Shown in pieces: positions 1-9,800 of a stretch of DNA of 64,000 nt. Positions within the stretch are counted from its first letter, which is position 1; every line of letters starts with the position of its first letter. Source of the stretch: Diphasiastrum complanatum (taxonomy: Eukaryota > Streptophyta > Lycopodiopsida > Lycopodiales > Lycopodiaceae). Under the pieces are notes generated by a model that saw only the letters and a program-made list of their open reading frames with translations, was not told the origin of the DNA and did no database searches. The stretch spans positions 23,541,912-23,605,911 of the forward strand of contig CM055093.1 of the NCBI GenBank assembly GCA_029204225.1, in the 5' to 3' direction. The translations under genes and the position numbers were made by a program.

Positions 1-107
1 TGATTGTATCTTTGCTTTTGTTGATTTTTCTTTGGTACAGGTGCTTTCGGTGGTGGCATCTTGGAGACTTTAGCATGTTGAGATTTCTGAGGCAGTTGAG
101 CTAGTAT

Positions 108-1010
108 TCATTGAGCTCCATAACGCGTAGAATTCATGTGGTGTAGGATCTGCTCATCTGTCAGTTCAGTTTCCTCATCATAGGACAATGCATGTTGCCA
201 ATGAACCAAATCATCTTCGAAAGGTCCCGGAGTAGGTTTCGGTGACATCCATGCTACGTTTATCATGTTCACCTCATATGAGATAGGCATGTCAAGGGTG
301 AATCCTCTCAGTGGTGATTCGCTAGATTCTGAATCTGAATCTGGATCTGGATGACATGTATGCCCAACCATACAGTCAATAGTTGCCAATGCATCCGTCC
401 ACAACACAGTATCTGTTTGTGAATCATAATGAACACCCATTGAAACTTTTGGATGATCAATGCTATGGTCCATTGTGGAAGAAGTGTCATCAGCTTTGGG
501 TGGTACAGGCTTCACCACCCATGTGGAGGGATCCACCTTTACTGCACTCTCTCTGTTCTCAAATGTGATTTTGTCGATCCCCCAATCATGAACTACTTGT
601 GCAATTCGCACCCAGGGTCGTCCCAACAAAACTCGATAGGCAGTGGGTATTTCAGGAATGTCCATCACCACAAATGTAATAACAAATTGTACTCTTGCTA
701 TCTTGACTGGAATGTCTTCTACAATCCCCTTCAGCCGCAGACATGATTGATCAACCAGTTTGATGGTGAACTTGGCAACTTTCAGGCCTTGTAGTTTCCA
801 CTTCTCATACAAAGTAGTGGAGATAAGGTTGACACCCGATCCTCCATCTACAACAGCAACTTCTTCTCCTAAGAGTTTGTGCTTGATAAGAAGAGTTATA
901 TTGTGCTGCTCACTCTCCCAAGCCGCTCCCACATTCAGAACATTGTTGGCTTCTTCGAAACCGACGCAAAATAATGGTTCTTTGGAAGGTATGTCTGATT
1001 CAATGTTCAA
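108..1010 (-). CDS. Retropepsin-like aspartic protease region of gypsy element
   Basis: An open frame of 300 codons on the minus strand. Around residues 50-65 it has VDGGSGVNLIS, the active-site region of plant gypsy retropepsins (D-G/S-G with a following hydrophobic-N-hydrophobic motif). Near residue 128 it has LLGRPW, the conserved second half of the fold (hydrophobic-hydrophobic-G-R-P/D-W). A tail with runs of acidic residues and Ser follows. In its family the domain cuts the Gag-Pol polyprotein in the cytoplasmic particle. It shares a frame with 1035-1457 but not with gag. It ends at a stop at 108-110, with no reverse transcriptase visible in the remaining 107 bp. Confidence 0.8.
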   Translation of the reverse strand: MNIESDIPSKEPLFCVGFEEANNVLNVGAAWESEQHNITLLIKHKLLGEEVAVVDGGSGVNLISTTLYEKWKLQGLKVAKFTIKLVDQSCLRLKGIVEDIPVKIARVQFVITFVVMDIPEIPTAYRVLLGRPWVRIAQVVHDWGIDKITFENRESAVKVDPSTWVVKPVPPKADDTSSTMDHSIDHPKVSMGVHYDSQTDTVLWTDALATIDCMVGHTCHPDPDSDSESSESPLRGFTLDMPISYEVNMINVAWMSPKPTPGPFEDDLVHWQHALSYDEETELTDEQILHHMNSTRYGAQ

Positions 1011-1034
1011 CCAATCTGAAAAGACACCCTTTGC

Positions 1035-1457
1035 TTAAGGTGCAAGTCTAAAGAACTCTCCAATAGAGATGTTCATTCTACTAGATAAGATGCTCGTCGG
1101 TAGTTCCGTCCTTGGAGCTTCAGGTTCTGCCAAATAGAATGGTTCTTCCCGATGGTGTAATCGCACGTTCACATCTGATCTGTGTGGTGAACCTTGCGGT
1201 GTGTTCACTTGTTGATCTCTTTCTGGTGCAGTGTCTTGCGGAGCTGTCAGTTGATGTGCAGCTTGAGCAGCTTCCTCCACTTGTGCTTCTTGTATCCAAT
1301 GCTTGATCTTCTGATATCGTCTTTGTTCATCCTTCACATTCGGATAAGGTAATCTTGCTCCTCCTGATGTTGAACGTTGATCAGCTGGCACTGATACAGA
1401 GTGTGGTGATGATGGAGCTACCTCCTTGCACTTTTGTGCTCGCATAACAGCTAACAC
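1035..1457 (-). pseudogene. Gag-protease linker frame of gypsy element
   Basis: A 140-codon frame between the zinc-knuckle part of gag and the protease, in the same frame as the protease ORF. It is low in recognisable motifs and rich in Ala, Gln, Glu and Pro, as expected of an interdomain linker in a gypsy polyprotein. No catalytic or binding residues can be assigned. A frame change of one base relative to gag lies between about 1457 and 1470. Confidence 0.5.
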
Positions 1458-1464
1458 TGGAACG

Positions 1465-2964
1465 TTACAATAGGGAGGTCTCCTTGGTATAGTTGAGTGT
1501 GGAGATGTGCTTGGGCTTGCTGATCCAATTCAATGGTGCGCTGGTGCTGGTTCTCAATGGACAATTCTTGTAGCAATGTCCATATCCACACTCGCGATAG
1601 AAGGGCATATAAATTCCTTTGTTTGGACATTCGGCAATCCTATGTCCTTCTCCGCATCCATAACATCCATATAATTTCCCCCCTTGGCGTTGTGGCTGTG
1701 CAGCGTATGTGGCATAGTACGCACTAATAGCAGGATCGATGAATGGTTCATCAGGTCCATACCATTGTTGCATTTCCTGTTGAAAAAATGTTTCAGCTTC
1801 TGCCGCCGTGAGATTCACCTGGGCTGCTTGAGGATTATTTGGCCCTGGTGGTGCCAATAGTGCCATTCTTTGTTGTTGAGGGCCTGGTCCAAGCCTTGGT
1901 GCTCCTTGATGGTAAGCATAAGAGGTCTGGAATTGAGCTCTCTTTTGCTGTATGACCCGTGGGTTGTAGGGGCAATACGCAGTGTCATGCGAGGACGCAT
2001 TACACAGATGACAATATTTGTGCGTCAACTTCAAATTCTGCTTCAGTACCAGACATTCATTGGAAGTGTGATTCTGGGTACAAATGGGACACCAAACATT
2101 GTCCCGTCGAGGATATTGCTGCTGATAAGAATCTGGTTGTGGTGCTGCAGTATTCTGAAAAGACTTCAGTTTTTGGTCAAACTGGGCTGTGTGCTGCTCC
2201 ATCTGCTGCTTGTGTAATTTCGTGATCTGTTCCATCATCGATTCTTTGGACAAGCTTGTAGAAGCTGAGGTTGATGCAATTGAAGGAGTTGAAACATGAA
2301 AAGATGTAGTTCCTGGTGTAGAATCATCATCCGATCCTTCATCTTCTTCTCTCATTGCGTCTTCCATAGCTTCGTGCAATGTGGCATATTGCTCTCATCT
2401 TTTTAGCTCTCATCGGATGCTTCTAGGTAGTCCCGCTAGGAACCACATAATGACCGCATGATCAGGAGTAAGCTCCGCATTACACTCGGATCTCAGGTGT
2501 TTGATCCGTTCAATGTAGTCTCTGACCCTTTCTCTTTTTCCCATCTTGATTTTGCTAAGCAAGAGGAACGGGTCTTCAAGGAACTTTTGCAGCTTAAATC
2601 TGGTGATTAAAGCTGCTTTTATCACTTCCCAGTCTGTTCGTTCTTGTGTCGTCTGATTGAAAAACCAGTCTAAAGCTGCTCTTGTCAGGGACATTGGAAA
2701 CAACTTCAGTTTCTCTGATGGGGTGGTTTCACCATAGATCTCGCATGCTTGCCCATAGATCTGCAAGAATCTGATAGGATCAGTGGATCCATCAAATTTG
2801 GGCAATTCCAATCTGGGAGATCTTCTGATTGCTTGTAGAGGTACCGCTGGCATAGGAATATTTTGATCCATTAAATTTGGCTGATTCGGTCGGATCTCTT
2901 CTGTTGCTGCTTGATGTAGCTCTGGATTCTCTGTAGGTAGTATTCTACGATATCTCAATCTCAT
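1465..2964 (-). pseudogene. Gypsy gag with CCHC-type knuckles, interrupted by two TGA codons
   Basis: One minus-strand frame from 2964 to 1465. The N-terminal 184 codons hold a retrotransposon gag domain: LELPKFDGSTDPIRFL at the start, a Trp-rich middle (ALDWFFNQ), and a RVRDYIERIKHLR segment that normally forms capsid helices. Two TGA stops (2410-2412 and about 2398-2400) sit where the reading frame otherwise continues (ELKR, then EQYATLHEAMEDAM). Both are consistent with CGA-to-TGA change. The rest is Gln/Pro-rich with Cys clusters, including CPICTQNH..C, CHLCNASSHDTAYC and CYGCGEGHRIAEC, the last a good CX2CX4HX4C zinc knuckle for RNA binding. Confidence 0.82.
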
Positions 2965-3216
2965 TCACTGTGCAGATTTGATACAATGTGAAGGTATATG
3001 GCAACAGTGGATCTAAGTGGATCTTGTTCTGGTGCTGATCAGTGGTTGATGATTGGAAGAGATGAAAGGAACACGAATAACTAACAAATTTTACAGGATG
3101 ACAGTTGAAATGGTTATTGAGAGATGAGTGTATGGTGGCACATATTTGAATGGAGTTGATCACACACCAAAAAAATGGATGTTGTAACGGCACAGTTGGC
3201 AACAATGGTGAGTGAT

Positions 3217-3312
3217 AGATGGCCTCGATGGTGCCGGGGCGGGTGGGGTCCGGGGCCTCCCCGCTGAGGCCCTGACGTAGGGGTCTGGGGGACTGCGCTG
3301 GCCCCTAGCACT
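3217..3312. other. GC-rich patch in gypsy leader
   Basis: About 95 bp dominated by G and C, including GGGGCGGGTGGGGTCCGGGG, in otherwise AT-rich surroundings. It lies between the gag start and the motif repeats of the leader. It may be part of the packaging leader or a small foreign insertion. No gene was recognised. Confidence 0.5.
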
Positions 3313-3444
3313 AAACGGTATGACTTGTATAAGATCGAACAGGTATTTCGCTGGTCAAGTCACTAGTAGTTTCAGCAATTTTTTTGGATTTTCTTAACAT
3401 AAACCTTTGTCTGACTGATATATGTTTTATCACAGTGTATTACC

Positions 3445-4285
3445 ACTTTACGGAGCTCGATGAAGGTTCTTGTTGGCAAATGATGGTTCAGCGAAGGTTC
3501 TGAAAACAATTTGCACATGATTTGGACTTGGAACCTTCGCCTCTATCCTTATGATGGAGACTAACCTTCGCCGACTTGCAAGGAAGTATAGATTGATGAT
3601 CAGAGGGCTGGCGAAGATTAGGCGAATATTATCATGGCAAGAAATAGTCTGGCGAAGGTTCAGAAGGCAATTTGGCACTTTTGAGAGCTAGGAACATTCG
3701 TCGGACTAGTTATAGGTATTATTAACCTTCGCCCACTTCACAAATACTTCAAAACAATGTTTTATGACTATTCTGAGCTCGACAAAGATTAATGATATGT
3801 TGGCGAAGGTTTATGAAGGTTGGCGAAGGTTCAAAGGACTTAAATTTTTCTCTGAGTAATGGGAACGTTCGCCTGACCACTGATTCTCAATATTAACCTT
3901 CGTCGACTTCACTAAAGCTAAAAAACATGGAAAAATAGCTACTGGCAACCTGGCGAAGGTTTACAGAAAGTACTTTTGCAGATATTGAAGTTGGCGAGGG
4001 TTCTGATGGCAAATTCCTAATTTTGGTGTCTAAGAACCTTCGCCAGAGACCGCACACTCAGTATTGACCTTCGTCGACCTCCATGATGGCTCTGATGCTG
4101 AAAATAAAGCTGAGCGAAGGTTGTCTGGGGTGTTTTGGGCTATTGTGAGATTCTGAACATTTTTTACAAAGATTTTTTTCATTTTTTTGGCAATTTTGGC
4201 AAACTGGCTAGGAAATAACCTTTGCCTGACTAGTCGTAGGTACTGATGATGTGGCAGAACGTACTACCAGGTGGACGAAGGTTGG
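3445..4285. repeat. Degenerate tandem repeat with GGCGAAGGTT / AACCTTCGCC motifs
   Basis: At least 18 copies of GGCGAAGGTT or its inverse complement (allowing one or two changes) lie in 840 bp, for example near 3491, 3533, 3562, 3653, 3725, 3803, 3824, 3953, 4035, 4113 and 4273. They fall into about four longer units of roughly 170-190 bp. Each unit has two motifs in one orientation and then two in the other, which would let the transcript form repeated stem-loops. The array sits in the untranslated leader of the gypsy element, between PBS and gag. Confidence 0.75.
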
Positions 4286-4570
4286 TTTGAGTAGATCAGA
4301 AAGTTATGAGGTCTGATAGGTGTTTTTTTGGCTCTTTTTTGGACAGTTTGTCAAAACTACATGATTTTTTTTTTTTTTCTGATTTTTAGGATTTAGGATC
4401 TGATGTTTCTCACCTCTAAATCTCGCTACACATATCATACAAGCAACAAATCATAAAAAAACAACAAATTTAACTTTTACTCCACACTAAACTACCCTCC
4501 ACACATCCATTCCACAAAAATCACAAAATTAATGCATGCAAGCTAAAAAGCAAGAAAATGCTAATCTATT

Positions 4571-4587
4571 CCCCGGCAACGACGCCA
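4571..4587 (-). promoter_or_regulatory. Primer-binding site, tRNA-Asp type
   Basis: On the minus strand this reads TGGCGTCGTTGCCGGGG. It differs by one base from the complement of the 3' end of plant tRNA-Asp(GTC), the usual primer of Athila-like gypsy elements. It lies a few bases inside the LTR end at 4594, where minus-strand reverse transcription would start. Confidence 0.85.
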
Positions 4588-4593
4588 AAAAAT

Positions 4594-5210
4594 TGTAGCG
4601 GCCTTGGTTCACCTGTCACGCATAGATTCGTTCCCAAGGGAATAGTGCTTCCCTTGCGAAGTTAGCTTGCAAATCCTACTCTAACCACACCTAGATTAAC
4701 CACATCTAACTATCCATCCTACTTTAACCACAAGCATGAGAAGGAAGAATAGATTACAATGGGGGAGGTGCTTACATCTTATCCTCTCTACTCTCTTAAA
4801 AATCATTAACAACATGCTAGCAGAGAGAAAAAGCAAATGGAAAGCAAATACAAAATGCAAAAACGTGAGAGAGAGAGAGAGGAAGCAATGATGTTCAAAT
4901 CTCATTTGGGCATAATCTCCTCCTCCTATTGAACATGGAAATATGGTCCAAAGGGTCTCTTTTTATGGATGGGGAAGGCCCTTGCCCCTTTCTCCTATTG
5001 GTTAATTACAATGGTAAGGATCTTAATCCAAGCCTCCTAAACTAACACAAAATGAATCTAATGGTTCCTTAAGAAAGCACAAGGGCACTCACATGATTCA
5101 TGTGAGTTCTAATTTGGGCCCTGTTAGCTTTTTTATCAACAACTTGACTTAGGGCCTCTAATGTCATTTTAAGAGTTTTAGGCCCCTAGTCACTTATTCC
5201 TGATTCTACA
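4594..5210 (-). repeat. 5' LTR of the gypsy element
   Basis: It begins TGTAGCGG next to the PBS and ends ATTCTACA, giving the inverted TG..CA ends of an LTR (TGTAG/CTACA). A second CTACA at 5219 makes the outer end uncertain by 9 bp. On the minus strand a CCATAAAAAGAGA tract near 4960 could serve as the TATA box. The partner LTR would lie left of the window, so no divergence can be measured. Confidence 0.65.
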
Positions 5211-5721
5211 AGTTCTACAAAACCAAATTGCGTGCTCATTGGGTTGGGCTTATACACGCAGGAAGCCAGTGCCCTCGCACTTATTGCTCTACATGTACAG
5301 TGTACTATGGCGGGGCCCACTTGGTAAGCTTAGCCAGTAGTACTTTAGTGGCGGGACCCACTAAGTGCCCAACACTTGCTAATAACCATAGTCTACGAGA
5401 GCCCATTGGCAACGATGAAACTAGTAACAAGACAGAAAGGAAAAGAGCCCACTCAAATAGAGAGCACTCTCCTTGAGTATGAATGAGCCCACAAAAACGT
5501 GATTACTTTTTTCTAGTTTAGTTACGAGGGCATTATATGGCATAAATCATCTCGAAACTTCGAAACCTCTAAACCAATCCATAGATAACAAGTTTTGAAA
5601 AAAAGAGTTAACAAAAATAGAAGCAGCCCAATTGTGAAGGTCCTACAAGTTTTCAGGCCCTTGGCCCAGGGGGAGGGAGGTACAAGAGTTCACAAATTAA
5701 AGGCACATAGAGCGAGCGAGC

Positions 5722-5755
<34 letters not shown>
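5211..5755 (+). promoter_or_regulatory. Promoter and 5' UTR region of the RRM gene
   Basis: A gene-free interval between the gypsy LTR and the RRM gene. GGCCCTTGGCCCAG near 5657 and GCCCAATTG near 5627 resemble site II (TGGGCC/T) elements. These are common in promoters of plant ribosome-biogenesis genes, which fits the predicted nucleolar product. Directly before the start codon lie a GAGC repeat (about 5709-5727) and a (GA)n tract (about 5731-5753), typical of a plant 5' UTR. No clear TATA box was seen. Confidence 0.5.
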
Positions 5756-6844
5756 ATGAGAATGGGAATGGGGGGCGGCGATGGCAGATCTTCATCAGCC
5801 TCAGCCTTGCTCAGTCTCTTGGGTGGTGGGGTTGAGGGTGGTGTTACCGCATCCAGCCTCTCCCTCTTTAGCGACACCAACCCTTTCCGCAGAAAACCCT
5901 CGATTCCCCCAAGCTCTAATTCGCTGGAAGTCATCAATAAACAGCTGCTGCAGCAGGAGCAGAAGCAAAATGAGAGGGCTCTGAACAATTACAGAATCAC
6001 GCCGAATGACGATGATGCCCAAAGGCCTGCGGGAAGCAAAGCTGAGAAAAAGAAGCTGAAAAAAAGAAAGCAGATTGAAAACCCTAAAATGGATGATGAA
6101 CAGATGGAAAAGAAGAGGCCAAAGAACGAAGAAGCTGGAAATAATAGTCCACACAAAGAGCTCAAGGACGCTATAAGGTCAAATAAGCTAACCAAATCCC
6201 CAGCTGCTCCCTTGTTGCAGCAAAATGGGGAAGAATTATATGAGGTTTTTATTAAAAACACAAGGGTGATCGAATCTGCGGAAGAAGCGAAGGAGATGAA
6301 TGGTGCAAAGCGGATGAAGAGGGAGGCTAGTCGGTCTAGTGTGAAGACAATGGCTCCCAAAATGAAGCAGGGAAAAGATTTGGGCATAACAAATGGCCGG
6401 GTTTTTTCCGGTCTTCCCTCGAAAATAGAGATTGAGCATCAGTATCTGAGGAGCAGAAAGAGCTCTGATATCCCGGGCAAGGTTGTGGAGGATAGAGATA
6501 TAGACTCAGGAAAGGCAGGTCGAAGCTCAAGGACACAAATGGACCCGGTGAAGGAGAATATGAAGCAGGGGCCGATCAAAGGGAGGGAGGAAAATGGAAC
6601 TGATGATGCAGAATTTTTAAAAGTGCCTGATTTTGATGAGAAGCTTCAAAGGACCATTTTTGTGGGCAATTTGCCCTTGCACCTCAAGAAAAAGGCTTTA
6701 ATAAAGGAGTTTTCTCAGTATGGAGCAGTAGAGTCGGCTCGTTTGAGATCAGTTCCCCTTGTGGACGTGAGTTCTTGCAATCTAAAACCTGTGTGCAAAT
6801 GGGTTTCTTCATAAACCTGGTTTCAGTTCCCTAGATGTGCAACA

Positions 6845-6889
<45 letters not shown>

Positions 6890-9800
6890 ATATATACAAA
6901 AAACTAGAATAATTCTAAATCTTTTCATTCTCTAAGCTCTGTATTTTGTTGCATACGTATGGAACCCAACATACCCTCACAGACTGTATGGAAGGTACTT
7001 GGGTACTAACTTTAGATGGAAGCTAATTATATATGCTTATCTCAAGGCAAAATCTGGAGGGTTAACAGAGCTTGTATTTGGTTGCTCCAGGGTTTTATCA
7101 AACCACCCCTCACCCTCACCCACCCTCATCCTCCGTCTCTGTACCCCCCTCCACCAGGCCACTCCTCCTCATAACCAGGCCCAAATTCCTCTTCAACCCC
7201 CAGGTCATCATCTCCCTCCTCCCGTCTATCCCAATGTTGAGCTGCTCTTCTATGGCGCCGCATAGTTTGTGCCTCTGCATCTGCCTACCTGTGTAGGTCA
7301 CGAAAGATCTCATCCTCAAGCTCCTCCTCTATAGGTGGTGCCCGAGGATAGCAATTGTCTGTACCATGCATGAGTCATAGTTCACTGGCAACAACAAACA
7401 AGCATGGTTCCATTTGTCAAATAAGTATCTTGAAATTGAAGTACATCAAAAAATTACTCAAACAGCAAGTAAGACAATAACTTACCTTGATCAACAGGTC
7501 GCCTTGTGTGCATCTACGTCTCAGCATGCGTCCCTTGGTGTTCACGAACACCAACCACCTGAACTGCTCAATGGAGAGTGTGTTCTCCGCTTCGTGCGAT
7601 AGCTGGTCCATATGCTCTAATTTTGCTCACAGGCAGAAGTTGAACAGTCTCGTGAGAGAACTCTCTTTGCAACCATGGAAGCTCCACCATGATATAGGTC
7701 GCAACCAATCCTCCCTCAGCAAGCACTGCTCTTGATCAAAATGCCACAGGCTCTGCTCAAACTTCACTATATCTCGCTCTATGCTCCTCAGAATCGGGCA
7801 TGTGAGCAAAGAACCAGAACATGTTTTAGTCTATAGAATGCATAGGCCAAAGAATGTAAACAAATAAACTACTGATTTAATTTTTTTTGCAATACTTGAG
7901 TCGGCCATATGCGCTCAGGGTACCCATATGATGGTCAAAAGATTGGCCGAGTTCCTGGCATCAGATCTATCTTATGGCCTACTGTCCGAACAAGAGGTAA
8001 GCTCATTTTGGAATACATTCATGTCATTACCAGTTACATTCACATTGCAACTGAAAACACATTGCGTAAGTACATGAAACAAAATCAGCACTCAAAGATT
8101 GTTGTATTGCATCGACCCGGGAAATTGTTGGCTCAGTACATGAACTATTCATTTTGAAAATGGAAACTACTTCACCATTAGCTAAGAAACTCATTCCCTC
8201 ATCTTCTCTTCAGCCTCACCGTTTTTCATAGTAGCATTCAAAAAGTCTGAATGACAAATTCAAACGATTAAACTATTGCCAAACTTTTTTAGTATTTTGA
8301 CCCATGAAATGGTTAATATTAGTGTGCAGGTGGATGTGATGACAATGGAGACATTGTAGCTTTCTCTTTTTGCAAGATCTTTCAACTGATTCAATTGATT
8401 GGACATTATGTAATTCAACTTTTTGGCAATACTTGAGTAATGTCCTACTCTGTACTTTGCAGACAAAGTTGCCCAGGAAAGCTGCTGTCATTACTGGACA
8501 TCTGAACGAGGCACGCAACAGGTCAACATCTATGCCGATATTGTCTAAATTTATCTTACTTTTCATGTTTGGCTTAATTGGAGCATGCTTGCGAAAAAGG
8601 TGTATCATGAACTGAACTGAGCAGATAATTTTATTGATATGTTTGCATAAGGAAGTGATGTTCTAAGTTCTGTACTTCTGATACTGTGCGGTGTGTAAGT
8701 ACCATTGATGTAATTACTTTTTAGGAGTTATATTATCATATACAGAAAATAATTTCAGATTAAAAGCCAACGAATCATATCATCACACCTACATGCATTG
8801 TGAAGTGATTCTCTTTTGACTTGAACTTTTTTGTGGTGTGTGGAGAGTTTGTTGATTTACAGTTTATGCTCTATGATCATGTAGAGAAAATAAATGTGTC
8901 GTGGTCATGATGGGGATGTCCATGCACTTGTGGAGAGTTTTTTATGTGTACTGTGTGTTTTGTTGATGCCTTGCTTTGGAGTTTGAAATCCCCATACTCA
9001 AGGGAAATTTTTGTTTGGTAGTTGCAATTTTTTTGCACATATTTGTTCTGGGGAGAGTAAGCTATATTATTTTTATTCGCTCTTAATATCTTTTCTTTTG
9101 ACGAACTATACTCTGTTACTATTTGTGTGTACCAGCGTGAATGCCTACATCGTGTTTAAAGAGCATGAAGTAGCAAAGGCTGCTTTGTCCCACAACATGA
9201 AAGAGGTACGCTTCTTACAAAGCTTCAGTAGTTATATGCCATTTCAAAGCAGGTTCTTTAAAGGTTTCTTCTAGGAATACTGACCATTTGAATTGAGGGA
9301 TTTGAGTCTCGTTATACTGCTGGTATTAGTTTACACTGTGATGCCACTCAGAATTACGGGTTCGATCTAGAATTTTATAAACAATATGCTGCTCAAAGGA
9401 AAGAGAAGAGTCTTAGAGGAAGAAGATTAGTTCCTTCAGGTGCAATTTACACAAATAGGGGAGTGGAGATGGGTCCCATCCCCTAGCAAAGGGAAGTTGT
9501 ATTTTTAGCTGAACAATTGTTCAAACAAAAGTACCTCCCGAACACATGCCATGTATATCAAATCCAGTTGTTCTAGCATACACTCAAATTGATTCCAAAA
9601 TTTGTTTACAAGTCATGTATCTGTCGTATGTCCAACCAGTGTGATGAAAAGGTCCGCTTTTGTGCAACAATATGTCAGCAGAAGATTCACCTCAATGAAT
9701 GTTGATGTTGTCAATTATGGCATAATTAGATAATGGATAATGGTTTCCAATTTGGACTCCCAAATGGCATATTACAAGGTATTACTTGTACATTTCTTAG

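Larger units (their letters stand above)
1..5210 (-). mobile_element. Ty3/gypsy LTR retrotransposon, 5' part (continues past left edge)
   Basis: Reading right to left on the minus strand, the order is LTR (4594-5210), tRNA-Asp-type primer-binding site (4571-4587), a long repeat-rich leader, gag with zinc knuckles (2964 to 1465), a linker frame and a retropepsin-like protease (1010 to 108). Reverse transcriptase and integrase would lie beyond base 1. The gag-then-protease order and the Asp-type PBS fit plant gypsy (Metaviridae) elements. Two TGA stops inside gag and a frame change before protease show this copy is inactive. It ends about 540 bp before the coding start of the RRM gene on the opposite strand. 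Confidence 0.88.

Noticed and set aside
453-1038. Plus-strand ORFs in the first kilobase
   Set aside because: They overlap the protease frame on the other strand and have no domain motifs; shadow frames.
5653-6439. Minus-strand ORFs opposite exon 1 of the RRM gene
   Set aside because: They are hydrophobic, Ser/Leu-rich products of the reverse of a Lys/Glu-rich coding sequence. No independent support.
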